From Planctomycetota bacterium (GTDB lineage Bacteria; Planctomycetota; UBA11346): DNA of 37,858 nt. Below, piece by piece: positions 1 through 10,568 of this stretch. Below the pieces are notes generated by a model. The model was given only the letters and a program-made list of their open reading frames with translations, was not told where the DNA came from and searched no databases. Each line of letters starts with the position of its first letter. Position 1 is the first letter of the stretch. The DNA is taken from contig REDX01000138.1 of NCBI GenBank assembly GCA_007695355.1, positions 1-37,858 on the forward strand, given 5' to 3'. The position numbers were made by a program, and so were the translations under genes.

Positions 1-2676
<2,676 letters not shown>

Positions 2677-2794
2677 GCGCCGCCGGCCGAGGCGGGGAGG
2701 GATGCGCCAATGGGGGCCCCACAGCTGGCTCGGCCTGGCGTAAGCACCCTTAAGACAGGCCTTGGCCTGTATCCTGGAAGCTGGGGAGCACCAC

Positions 2795-3739
2795 ATGGCG
2801 GCCTTCGACTCGATTATGCTCTGCGGTTTTGGCGGTCCCACCCCCGGGTGCTGTGGCCGCCGTGCGCAATGCGATCAATCCTGCGCGGGATTTGAAGCCG
2901 AGTGCTTTGTCGCCAAAATCTGCGGCGACGATCCTGCCCAGGCCGCGCGCATTGCCGAAGTCACGGAGCACTACCGCCATTTCGGTGGCTACAGCCCCTA
3001 TAATGCCCGCAGTGAAGTCCAGCGCGCGGCCCTGGAAGCGGAACTTGAGCGTCGTGGGCATGCCCTGCCGGTGGTGGTGGGCTACCGCAATTGGCCGCCC
3101 TGGTATGCCGATGGCTGGCGCCGTTTGGTTGCCGCCGGCTGTCAGCGCACCCTCTTGGTGGTGCTGGCCCCGCACCAGGGCAAGCGATCTTGGGATGATT
3201 ATCTCGCCGAGGCCGCCGCCGCCCGCGAGGGCATTGTCGACTGTCCGGAGATTGTCGGCCATGCCGAGGCCTTGTACCAGCATCCGGGTTTTATCGACGC
3301 CTTGGTGCAAAGGGTCTTTGCGGCCATGGGTGCGGTAGAGGCCGACGCCTTGCTTTTGACCGCCCACGCCATTCCCCAGCCGGCCGAACGCGGCGCCTAT
3401 CGTCCCCAGGTTGAAACCACGGCTCGACTGGTTGCCGAGGCGGTGGGCCTACCAGCGTGGCGCCTGGGTTTTCAATCGGCCCCTGATGATAGCCCCATTC
3501 CTTGGTCGCAGCCCACCATGGAAGCCTGTCTTGCTGAGCTGGCTGCCGCTGGTGCCCGACGGGTGGTGGCCCTGCCCATCGGTTTTTTAGTCGATCACAT
3601 GGAGGTGCTCTACGACCTGGATGTGGAATTGCAGGCCCAGGCCGACGAATTGGGCGTGGAATTATTGCGCGCCCGCAGCGTCGAAGATCACCCGGCCTTT
3701 ATCAGCGCCCTTGCCGAAAGCGTTCTCGCCCGCGCTTAG
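2795..3739 (+). CDS. hemH: Ferrochelatase with cysteine-rich N-terminus
   Basis: Ferrochelatase inserts Fe2+ into protoporphyrin IX or coproporphyrin III at the end of heme synthesis. The 314-residue product is close to the usual family length. Family signatures are the N-terminal FGGP, HYRHFGGYSPYN, the catalytic-type histidine H191 in LLTAHAIPQP, and GFLVDHMEVLYDLDVE with the conserved acid E270. The start at 2795 has GGGGAG about nine bases upstream; an in-frame ATG at 2762 lacks one. Unusual: residues 10-43 hold seven cysteines (10, 19, 20, 26, 30, 37, 43), including CCGRRAQCDQSC. Some bacterial ferrochelatases carry a [2Fe-2S] cluster, but its ligands are normally elsewhere, so a metal or cluster site here is only an inference. 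Whether the substrate is proto- or coproporphyrin cannot be told. The stop codon overlaps that of the convergent gene at 3736. Confidence 0.87.
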   Translation: MAAFDSIMLCGFGGPTPGCCGRRAQCDQSCAGFEAECFVAKICGDDPAQAARIAEVTEHYRHFGGYSPYNARSEVQRAALEAELERRGHALPVVVGYRNWPPWYADGWRRLVAAGCQRTLLVVLAPHQGKRSWDDYLAEAAAAREGIVDCPEIVGHAEALYQHPGFIDALVQRVFAAMGAVEADALLLTAHAIPQPAERGAYRPQVETTARLVAEAVGLPAWRLGFQSAPDDSPIPWSQPTMEACLAELAAAGARRVVALPIGFLVDHMEVLYDLDVELQAQADELGVELLRARSVEDHPAFISALAESVLARA

Positions 3740-4029
3740 GTGTGAGAGCTGCCACCGCCCTCAGGGCCCGGCGCGACAATCATGCCCAGTGTCTGTTTGA
3801 GCAGGTCGAGATCTCGCAGGTCGCCAAATTCGCTGATCAGTGCGGCAATCTCTGCAGCCTTGGGATCATCCAGGCAACGGATCGCCTGGGCAATCATGTG
3901 CAGGGCATTGTTGCTGAGGCGGCGTTCTTCAACTAAGAGCTGGCGCAGGCCACGGTTGAGCGAGACATTCTTCTTTTTTTGATACTGCTTGCCTGCCCAG
4001 AAGGAAAATACCGTCAGCATGCTTTCCAT
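3736..4029 (-). CDS. Small hypothetical protein
   Basis: I do not recognise this 97-residue product (94 if the second ATG at 4020 is used). It has a basic patch (KQYQKKK) near the N-terminus, then a helix-rich, charged middle with Leu/Ala/Glu heptad-like spacing, and a flexible Gly/Ser tail. Its codon use resembles the neighbouring genes. It lies 140 bases downstream of the aminotransferase gene on the same strand and converges on hemH, with the stop codons overlapping. Both candidate ATGs lie in a perfect 7-bp hairpin (4015-4033), whose loop and flank contain GGAAAG. A longer start at 4110 would add a poorly convincing extension. Confidence 0.55.
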   Translation of the reverse strand: MESMLTVFSFWAGKQYQKKKNVSLNRGLRQLLVEERRLSNNALHMIAQAIRCLDDPKAAEIAALISEFGDLRDLDLLKQTLGMIVAPGPEGGGSSHT

Positions 4030-4033
4030 GCTG
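4015..4033 (-). promoter_or_regulatory. Hairpin spanning the start codons of the small gene at 3736-4029
   Basis: CAGCATG and CATGCTG pair perfectly around a 5-base loop. On the mRNA strand the two candidate ATG codons (4029 and 4020) are in the two arms and the GAAAG loop is purine rich. This could reduce translation initiation, or could simply reflect the repeated ATGC. The structure is seen; the regulatory role is inference. Confidence 0.3.
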
Positions 4034-4169
4034 GTGCAGACTGGGGAAAGAAAACCAAGAAAACCCCGACATGGAGCGAGCGCGGCTGGGCCGGCGACAT
4101 TCGAAATCAAGCAAAGCCCATTCGGAATCGGCGCCGGCGGCCATTGAGCGAGTGGCCATCTTCCTCGCC

Positions 4170-5480
4170 TTAGCTGGCGCGGAGGTGGCGCACGCTATCG
4201 GCAATGCGGGCGAAGCAGTCGGCGATCTGCTCTAATTCCAGACAGCTAAAAGCTACCCGCAGGTCGCCGCCGCCGAGGGCGATGGTGCCCACGCCATGGC
4301 GTTCGAGGAGGTCGAGGCGGGCGGCTTCGGCATCCACGTCCTTGAGGCGCAGGCACATGAAGTAGCCGGCATTGAAGGGATAGGCCTGCCAACAGTCAGC
4401 GTACTGGGGATCGAAGACAGCCTCGCGTACGGCCTCGAAGCGTTGGCGCAGGATGGCGACTTTGGCCGCCTGCTGGGGGATAAAATCGGGATTGGCCAGG
4501 GCTTTGGCGAGAATGCTTTGGGCCGGCATGCTGACATTGGAAATGCTGCCGCGGACACTGCCGGCGGTCTTCTTTTCTAGAGCCTCGTAAAGCTGGCGAT
4601 TGCCACCCTGGATGCCGTAGGTGATAAAACCCACGCGTAGGCCCCAGATAAAGGCCTCTTTTGTACCGCCGTCAACCTTGATCGCCAACAGATTGGGGTG
4701 GGCGCGGGCAAGCCAGGCGAAGAGGGGCTGGGTTTCGCTTTCCGCGTCGAAGAACATGCCGCAGTAGGCATCGTCACAGATAACCACTAGGCGCTTGCCG
4801 CTGGCGGCGGCATCGGTGAGGGTCTGAACAATGGCGGCGGCTTCGGCCTTACTGGGGTGGTAGCCGGTGGGATTATTGGGGAAGTTGAGGACAACGATGG
4901 TTTTCGCACCGTCTTGTTTATCGAGGGCGCTGGTGAAGGCGGCAATATTGAAGGTGCTTAAGGAATCGTCGAAGAAGGGGAAAGTGCGAATCTCGGCGCC
5001 GCGTTGGGTGCCCCAGGTAAGGCGATAGTTGCCCCATAGCTGGTCGGGCAAAAGTACCACATCGCCGGCATCGATTACCATTTCGCCAACCACGCTCAGG
5101 GCATGGGTAAGGGCATTGCAAACCACCGGCAGGCTGAATTCCTGGCCTTCGGCGGCGGGCATTTCGGCCCGCTGCTTGGCGGCCCAGGCTTGGCGCAGGG
5201 CGGGCAGGCCAAAGGAGGGGGCGTAGGGGTAGATCTCGCTGGGGTCGAGATCATGGAAATAATGCTGCACCGCGGCCAGGTGCATGGGCCCAGCACCTTC
5301 GGTGGCGATGCCAATGGTCGCATTGTAGCGATGGGCGCGGGTTTTCGCTTCGGCGGACTGGGTGAGAATGCCTTTGGGAAAGAAGAGGGCCTTGCCAATG
5401 CGGGAAAGGTGATCGAGGGCGGTGGGATGAGCCTCGGCAATGGTCTGATTGAGTTCGCTAGCGAGGGGGTTAAGGCTCAT
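4170..5480 (-). CDS. Fold-type I PLP-dependent aminotransferase (class I/II)
   Basis: A predicted pyridoxal-phosphate aminotransferase of 436 residues acting in the cytoplasm. The fold-type I signatures are clear: NFPNNPTGYHP (about 199-209), the cofactor-contacting Asp/Tyr in ICDDAY (about 234-239), and the probable Schiff-base lysine K274 in GGTKEAFIWGLRVGF, with an arginine at 282. The substrate cannot be assigned; the aromatic-rich segment around residues 73-90 (YFHDLDPSEIYPYAPSFG) suggests a subgroup distinct from AspC or HisC. The start at 5480 is chosen because AGAGGA lies about eight bases upstream and the product begins with a normal N-terminus; the frame stays open to 5603 but with low-complexity sequence. 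No pathway partner lies next to it. Confidence 0.88.
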   Translation of the reverse strand: MSLNPLASELNQTIAEAHPTALDHLSRIGKALFFPKGILTQSAEAKTRAHRYNATIGIATEGAGPMHLAAVQHYFHDLDPSEIYPYAPSFGLPALRQAWAAKQRAEMPAAEGQEFSLPVVCNALTHALSVVGEMVIDAGDVVLLPDQLWGNYRLTWGTQRGAEIRTFPFFDDSLSTFNIAAFTSALDKQDGAKTIVVLNFPNNPTGYHPSKAEAAAIVQTLTDAAASGKRLVVICDDAYCGMFFDAESETQPLFAWLARAHPNLLAIKVDGGTKEAFIWGLRVGFITYGIQGGNRQLYEALEKKTAGSVRGSISNVSMPAQSILAKALANPDFIPQQAAKVAILRQRFEAVREAVFDPQYADCWQAYPFNAGYFMCLRLKDVDAEAARLDLLERHGVGTIALGGGDLRVAFSCLELEQIADCFARIADSVRHLRAS

Positions 5481-5593
5481 GAAGGGATCCTCTCTGGTTG
5501 GTCGCTGGATTACTGCCACGGCGGCGGCGGCATGACATGGGGCTCTAGGCGGGATGCAAGGGCGGACTTGTTTGCCGCCCCCGCCCTGCGAGT

Positions 5594-5971
5594 ATGCGGA
5601 CAATGACCTGTCGCACCCGGTTTTGCACCCTCTCCATGATCGCCGCCTTGCTGCTGTTGGCTGCGTGTTCTGGGCCGCGAACGACGGTGGTGTCGCGCAC
5701 GGCGGCCTTGGATTGGCACGATCCTTTAGAGCTGCGAATCCTCAAGGTACACGATGGCCTGCGTCATAGTCGCGATCCCCACGTTTCCCACCTGATTGAG
5801 GTGGAAGTGGTGGGGGGTGACAGCCAGCGGGTGGCCATTGGCGATCGTTTCACCCTGCCCTTTGATGAGTGGACCGCCGGACGCGAGCCGCCGAAAAGCG
5901 GCCGGGTTTTGATGGTGACACCGGCAAGCTGGGTTAGGGGCTCTGGGAGAAACCTGCAGCCACCGCCTTAA
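5594..5971 (+). CDS. Small predicted lipoprotein
   Basis: A 125-residue product with a lipoprotein signal peptide: Arg-rich N-region, hydrophobic LSMIAALLLLAAC and a lipobox (LAAC) with the modifiable cysteine at residue 25. The mature part is short and beta-rich with no family I recognise. It probably sits in an outer- or inner-membrane leaflet facing the periplasm. It is divergent from the aminotransferase gene (113 bases between starts) and its 3' end overlaps the convergent sufE gene by 38 bases. The start could also be the ATG at 5603; neither has a strong Shine-Dalgarno. Confidence 0.7.
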   Translation: MRTMTCRTRFCTLSMIAALLLLAACSGPRTTVVSRTAALDWHDPLELRILKVHDGLRHSRDPHVSHLIEVEVVGGDSQRVAIGDRFTLPFDEWTAGREPPKSGRVLMVTPASWVRGSGRNLQPPP

Positions 5972-6359
5972 TCCGCGCCACCATGGCGCTAAGGCCGTTG
6001 GCGCGGTTGGCGCTGAGTTGGGTGTTGAGCCCCAATTCTTCGATAAAGGCGGGCTCATTGGTAATAATTTCCTGAGGACTGCGATCATTGTAGACCCGCA
6101 GCAGCAGGGCCACTAGCCCCCGCACCAAAACCGCATCCGAGTCGGCACGAAAGTGGACACTGCCGTTGGCGCCGGGCTCGGCGACCAGCCATACCGAACT
6201 CGAGCAGCCGCGCACCTTGTGCTCATCAATCTGTAGCTCGGATGGCAGGCCTTCGAGTTTGCGGCCCAGGGCGATGAGGTGCTTATAGCGCTCTTCCCAG
6301 TCGGAGAAGGCCTCGAATTCGGCGATAATCGCCATCTGTTCTTGCAGCACACTGGTCAT
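5934..6359 (-). CDS. sufE: SufE-like cysteine desulfurase activator
   Basis: SufE accepts the persulfide sulfur from the SufS cysteine desulfurase and passes it on during Fe-S cluster assembly. The product is 141 residues, matching the family. The key motif is HKVRGCSSSVWL, with C52 at the place of the E. coli SufE acceptor cysteine C51. The C-terminal part (ELGLNTQLSANRANGLSAM) also matches the family's LSxxRxNGL pattern. No other suf gene is in the window. The start at 6359 gives a family-like length; a start at 6401 or at 6335 is possible, as no strong Shine-Dalgarno marks any of them. The 3' end overlaps the convergent lipoprotein gene by 38 bases. Confidence 0.88.
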   Translation of the reverse strand: MTSVLQEQMAIIAEFEAFSDWEERYKHLIALGRKLEGLPSELQIDEHKVRGCSSSVWLVAEPGANGSVHFRADSDAVLVRGLVALLLRVYNDRSPQEIITNEPAFIEELGLNTQLSANRANGLSAMVARIKAVAAGFSQSP

Positions 6360-6427
6360 GGGCAACAAGGTTAAGGCTGGCGCCGAGGGGGGAAGCCCCA
6401 CCTTGCCCAGGGCCAGCGAAGACCACC

Positions 6428-7639
6428 ATGCCGGCTATGGCTCCAACTCGCCGTCGTACTCCTGGGCAAACCCTTTTCACCCTCTTTCTGCTGATTGGCG
6501 GTTTGTGGGTGGGAATTATTATTGTGCGCGGTGAGTTTAGCCAGCGTGCGGCCTTGCTGGAGCCTCAGCAGTTGCCCAATCTGCATCTGCGCGAGGTCAG
6601 CGCTGAGGAATTGGCGCGCTCCCTCAATGAATCCAGCGCTGCCGAGCTTCCCTGGTCGGATATTTCTCTGCGCTTATTTCAAGATGTGAGTGGCAATCTG
6701 GTGCGGGTGCTGAGTGCGCGCATGCCGGGCCCCGATGCGGCGCGCCTGCTGCGCCGGGAGATGGGCGCCCGGCGTCCCCAGGCCGTAGGGGCGCCGCCCT
6801 GGTGGCCCTGGGATCGTGTGCTGCCTGGTGATGGCCCTGGGTCGGCCTTTCGAGTGCCCGACTGGTTTACGCCAGGAGGCAGTCAGGATCTTATTATTGA
6901 GCGCCGGATTCCCGGCGATGAGCCGGTTTGGGATGGTCTTTATGTGGCCTATGATGAATCTGCAGAGCGCTTTTGGTTATGGCAGTGGCGGCGCACCGAC
7001 TGGCGGCCACCGGCCCAGCTGGACACCAGCATCGAAGCGATGGATGCCTTAGCCCAGGGATTTGGCGCCCATCTTATTGCCACCCGTCATCCGGTGGGAG
7101 AAGAGGGCTGGATCTATCGCACGGCGGTGGAACCGGCGCGCAGCGGGGTGCCCTTAGAGGTGCTACCGCCGCGGATTCGGCAAGTGGATATGGCGTTGCG
7201 GCCATCGGGTTCTCGTCGCGGCGGTGACCATGATTACCTCCTACTGATGCACGGGGTTCAGCAAGCGGACCTGCCGGCCCTTTTGCGCGATCACCCCCTG
7301 CGCGCCCTGCCGCCCGATACCGCCCCACCCCTGGCCCCCTGGTCCTTTGCCCGTCCGCAGGCGATGCCGCCGTGGTTTTCCCCTGGGCCGGGTCCGCGTT
7401 GGCTGACGACGGTGGTCCTGCCAGGCGAGGGAGTGGTTTATAGCGGTCGCTGGGTGGCCTATGATCCGGCAACCATGCGGCTGTGGGTATGGGATTGGGG
7501 ACGGGCCCAGGGTCAGGACGGGACTGCCGACCTGGCCCGCTCGCTGGCCTTGCCGGCCTGGCCGGAAAGTCCCTGGCACCTGCCGGAATGGCCTGCGGAA
7601 AAGGCTGCCTCTAAAGACGAAGGCAGCGCAGGCGAATAG
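6428..7639 (+). CDS. Membrane-anchored protein with an internally duplicated module
   Basis: I do not recognise the family. The 403-residue product has a short basic N-terminus (RRRTPGQ), one membrane segment at about 14-33 and a large, probably periplasmic, tryptophan- and proline-rich domain. That domain is duplicated: residues 142-189 (PDWFTPGG..., GLYVAYDESAERFWLWQW) match residues 312-359 (PPWFSPGP..., GRWVAYDPATMRLWVWDW), and weaker similarity precedes each copy (PDAARLLRREMGARRP near 102, ADLPALLRDHPLRALP near 280). The full unit is thus about 110 residues, present twice. Its start lies 68 bases from the divergent sufE start. It could equally start at the ATG at 6437. Confidence 0.72.
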   Translation: MPAMAPTRRRTPGQTLFTLFLLIGGLWVGIIIVRGEFSQRAALLEPQQLPNLHLREVSAEELARSLNESSAAELPWSDISLRLFQDVSGNLVRVLSARMPGPDAARLLRREMGARRPQAVGAPPWWPWDRVLPGDGPGSAFRVPDWFTPGGSQDLIIERRIPGDEPVWDGLYVAYDESAERFWLWQWRRTDWRPPAQLDTSIEAMDALAQGFGAHLIATRHPVGEEGWIYRTAVEPARSGVPLEVLPPRIRQVDMALRPSGSRRGGDHDYLLLMHGVQQADLPALLRDHPLRALPPDTAPPLAPWSFARPQAMPPWFSPGPGPRWLTTVVLPGEGVVYSGRWVAYDPATMRLWVWDWGRAQGQDGTADLARSLALPAWPESPWHLPEWPAEKAASKDEGSAGE

Positions 7640-7786
7640 GCGGCTTAGGGAAGCGGCGCCGGCGCTTTCCCAGATCCTGGCACTCTTCTTGCATAGCTGG
7701 GGCAGCGGCCGGCATGTGGGCCGGCAATCAGGGCATTTTGACCCAATTTGTACCCCTCTTCCCTTTCTGTTCGTCGCGGAGTTCCC

Positions 7787-9703
7787 ATGACTGACCATAC
7801 CTTCCAAGCGGAAGTCCAGCAGCTCCTGCAGCTGATGATCCACAGCCTCTATTCCGAACGCGAGATCTTCCTCCGGGAATTGATCAGCAATGCCGCAGAT
7901 GCCTGCGATAAATTGCGTTTCCAGGCTCTCACTGATCCGGGCCTCACCGGCAGCGACAGCGACTACCGCATCCGGGTGGTTGCCGACAGTGAAAACCACA
8001 CCCTCACCATTAGCGACAATGGCATCGGTTTGACCGAGGCCGAGGCGATCGAGCACCTTGGCACCATCGCCCGCTCGGGCACCAAGGCCTTCGTTGAGCA
8101 GCTTAAGGCCAGCGGCAAGGAAGCCGATGCCGCCAGCCTCATCGGCCAGTTTGGCGTTGGTTTCTACTCCGCCTTTATGGTAGCCGATACGATTACGGTG
8201 GAAAGCCGCTCGGCCAAGGCCAGCGCCGATGAAGCAGTGCGCTGGACCAGCACCGGAGACGGCAGCTACCAAACCGAAAGCATCGCCCGCGCCCAGCGCG
8301 GCACCACCATTACCCTGCAGCTGAAAGACGATGCCCACGAATTTGCCGAGCAGTGGCGCCTGCGCTCGCTGATCAAGAAATACTCCGATTTTGTCGCCTA
8401 TCCGGTGTTCATGCCCAAAGCCGCTGAAGAGGGCAAGGAGAGCGAAGACGAGCAGGTCAACGCCTCTCAGGCCCTGTGGACTCGGCCGAAGGAAGAGATT
8501 AGCGACGAGCAGTACACCGAATTCTACCGTGGCGCCTGCCACCAGTGGGACGAGCCGGCCACCCGCCTGCATTTCCGGGTGGAAGGCCAGCAGGAATTCA
8601 CCGCCCTCCTCTTTGTGCCATCGCAGAAGCCGATGGACCTCTTCGATCGCGACCGTCGCGGCCTGAGTCTTTATGTGCGTCGCGTCTTTATTATGGACGA
8701 CTGCACCGATCTCCTGCCTGAATACCTGCGCTTTGTTCGCGGCGTCATCGACTCCTCAGACCTGCCGCTCAATGTCAGCCGCGAAATCCTGCAGCAGCAA
8801 GGCATGGTGCAGAAACTCAAGAAGATTCTCACCCGCCGCGTTCTTGACCATCTTGATAGTTTGGCGCGCAGCGAGGACGAGGCAGACCGCCAAGCCTTCG
8901 CCACCATCGATCGCAGCTTTGGCCCGGTGCTGCGCGAGGGTTTGGTCAACGATCCCGAGCAGAAGGATCGCCTAGCCAAGCTCGCCCGCTATCAATCGAC
9001 CTGGACCCTGGACCAAGACCAGGCTCAAAGCGAGGCGCCCGAGCACCCCAGCCGCACCAGCCTCGCCGATTACGTTAGTCGCCTCGCCGAAGGCCAGGAG
9101 TCCATCTACTACGTTACCGCTCCCAACCTCGCCGCTGCCAAGAGCAGCCCGCACCTGGAAGGCTACCGGGCCAAGGGCTTTGAGGTCTTATTTATGACTG
9201 AGCCGGTGGACGACTACGCCATGCAGTACGGCGGACTTGGCGAATTCGATGGTAAGAAGTTGGTCCATGTGGCCAAGGGGTCGGCGGATTTGGAAGACGA
9301 GGCGGCCAAGGCCGAGCTGGCCGAAGCCACCAAGCAATATAAGGAATTCTGCGGCTTCGCCACCGGCCAGCTGGCGGGGATCAAGGAGGTGCGCCTTAGC
9401 TCCCGCCTCACCGACAGTCCGGCCTGCCTGGTTACCGACGAGAACGGCATGAGCGAAGGCATGCAGGAGATGATGCGCCGCTTTGGCCAGGACGTCCCAG
9501 AGCAAGAGCGCATCCTTGAGCTGAATCCCCGCCACGAACTGGTGCAGCGCCTGCACAGCCGCTTTGGCGAGGGCAAGCAGGAGGAATTGAGCCCATGGTT
9601 GCAACTCCTGCGCGATCAGGCTCTGTTAGCCGAAGGCGCCTCAATCAAAGATGGCGCCGCCACCGCCAAGCGCATGCAGGAACTGATGGCCAAGGCGCTG
9701 TAA
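7787..9703 (+). CDS. htpG: Hsp90-family chaperone HtpG
   Basis: A cytoplasmic ATP-dependent chaperone of the Hsp90 family, 638 residues, the usual bacterial length. The N-terminal GHKL ATP-binding site is complete: ELISNAADACDKLRF, SDNGIGLT, HLGTIARSGTKAF and GQFGVGFYSAFMV. The middle domain has LYVRRVFIMDD and SREILQQ, with the catalytic-loop arginine in NVSREILQQ. The C-terminal dimerisation domain ends with KRMQELMAKAL. The ATG at 7787 has GGAG seven bases upstream; the frame extends to 7748 but without a ribosome site. I found no obvious heat-shock operator in the 147 bases upstream. Confidence 0.97.
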   Translation: MTDHTFQAEVQQLLQLMIHSLYSEREIFLRELISNAADACDKLRFQALTDPGLTGSDSDYRIRVVADSENHTLTISDNGIGLTEAEAIEHLGTIARSGTKAFVEQLKASGKEADAASLIGQFGVGFYSAFMVADTITVESRSAKASADEAVRWTSTGDGSYQTESIARAQRGTTITLQLKDDAHEFAEQWRLRSLIKKYSDFVAYPVFMPKAAEEGKESEDEQVNASQALWTRPKEEISDEQYTEFYRGACHQWDEPATRLHFRVEGQQEFTALLFVPSQKPMDLFDRDRRGLSLYVRRVFIMDDCTDLLPEYLRFVRGVIDSSDLPLNVSREILQQQGMVQKLKKILTRRVLDHLDSLARSEDEADRQAFATIDRSFGPVLREGLVNDPEQKDRLAKLARYQSTWTLDQDQAQSEAPEHPSRTSLADYVSRLAEGQESIYYVTAPNLAAAKSSPHLEGYRAKGFEVLFMTEPVDDYAMQYGGLGEFDGKKLVHVAKGSADLEDEAAKAELAEATKQYKEFCGFATGQLAGIKEVRLSSRLTDSPACLVTDENGMSEGMQEMMRRFGQDVPEQERILELNPRHELVQRLHSRFGEGKQEELSPWLQLLRDQALLAEGASIKDGAATAKRMQELMAKAL

Positions 9704-9712
9704 GACTAGCTG

Positions 9713-9757
9713 CGATTGCCGCGATGTGCGGAAACGCTCGCTCAATCGCGGCGATCG
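9713..9757. terminator. Inverted repeat between convergent genes, terminator-like
   Basis: CGATTGCCGCGAT (9713-9725) pairs with ATCGCGGCGATCG (9745-9757) in a 13-bp stem with one T-G pair and a 19-base loop. It lies just after htpG and before the convergent gene ending at 9795. There is no clear T-tract, so efficient rho-independent termination is uncertain. Confidence 0.35.
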
Positions 9758-9794
9758 CGCAATCGCCGAATGGCTCATCCCTGGTGTCAAGACA

Positions 9795-10568
9795 CTAGAG
9801 AGACGATGACATCCGCCGCGCCTGGGTGAGCAGCCGTTGGTTGTGGCCTGCCATTTCGCGGGCCCGCGCCAGCACCTGCGGATTATGATCGGCCTGGCGG
9901 CCGTAGGTCTCAATGAGATCGTAGAGATCGGCCCGTGGGCCGCCGCTGGAGAGTTGATCGCGCACCCGGCTAAATCCCTGGTGGGCTTGACGGACGTGCT
10001 CGCGGCGTTCAGGCGTCCAGCCGGCATGGGCGGGATTGGCCGCTTCGTAGTGGCGCAGGGCCTTTTGGAACTCCTGCTCGGCGGCAAGAATTTGCGCCTC
10101 CATGCGCCGGGTTTCCGGGCTGCGGCTGGGGCTTGGGGCGGGGGCGGCGGCGGTGGGGGCCGCACTTGGCGTGTCTTGGGTATCCGCGCCGCTGCTGCCG
10201 GCGGGGGCCTCCTCAAGGGCTTCTTGAATCGGACTGGCTTGGTCAGAGCGGCGCATCCAGGACGAGGCCTGGTCGATATAGCCGCCATCGCCAAAGGTTT
10301 CGGCGGAGAGGCGGCTCAAGGTGGCGAGGGCTTCGCTGCCCAATTCCAGGGCGCGGTTCATATGCGGCCGCGCATCGCCATGGGCGGCGCGGCGCTCCTC
10401 GGCATCGAATACGGCGAGGGGATTAGCTTCGCCACTGCGGGCATAGCTCCGCCACGTCACCCAGGCGACATAGGTCAGCAAGGCTAAGGCAATGACGATG
10501 ACAAGGGTGCGCAGCAGGCTGGCGCCTGCCTGGGCACATGGATGGGGATGGTGGCTGGCGCTGCTCAT
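9795..10568 (-). CDS. Single-pass membrane protein, coupled to the thioredoxin-fold gene
   Basis: An unrecognised 257-residue protein. After a short N-terminus there is a transmembrane segment (LLRTLVIVIALALLTYVAWV, about 18-38), then a helical region, an Ala/Pro/Ser linker (about 130-150), and a second charged helical region (about 155-255) likely to form a coiled coil. It has no catalytic motif that I can see. Its ATG overlaps the stop of the upstream gene as ATGA, so the two are almost surely translated together. This suggests a partner of the cysteine-free thioredoxin-fold protein at the membrane, which is inference. Confidence 0.72.
   Translation of the reverse strand: MSSASHHPHPCAQAGASLLRTLVIVIALALLTYVAWVTWRSYARSGEANPLAVFDAEERRAAHGDARPHMNRALELGSEALATLSRLSAETFGDGGYIDQASSWMRRSDQASPIQEALEEAPAGSSGADTQDTPSAAPTAAAPAPSPSRSPETRRMEAQILAAEQEFQKALRHYEAANPAHAGWTPERREHVRQAHQGFSRVRDQLSSGGPRADLYDLIETYGRQADHNPQVLARAREMAGHNQRLLTQARRMSSSL

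Noticed and set aside
7241-8572. Long minus-strand frame (443 codons) opposite htpG
   Set aside because: It lies antisense to the clear HtpG ATPase domain and the gene before it, lacks family motifs, and reflects GC-rich codon bias.
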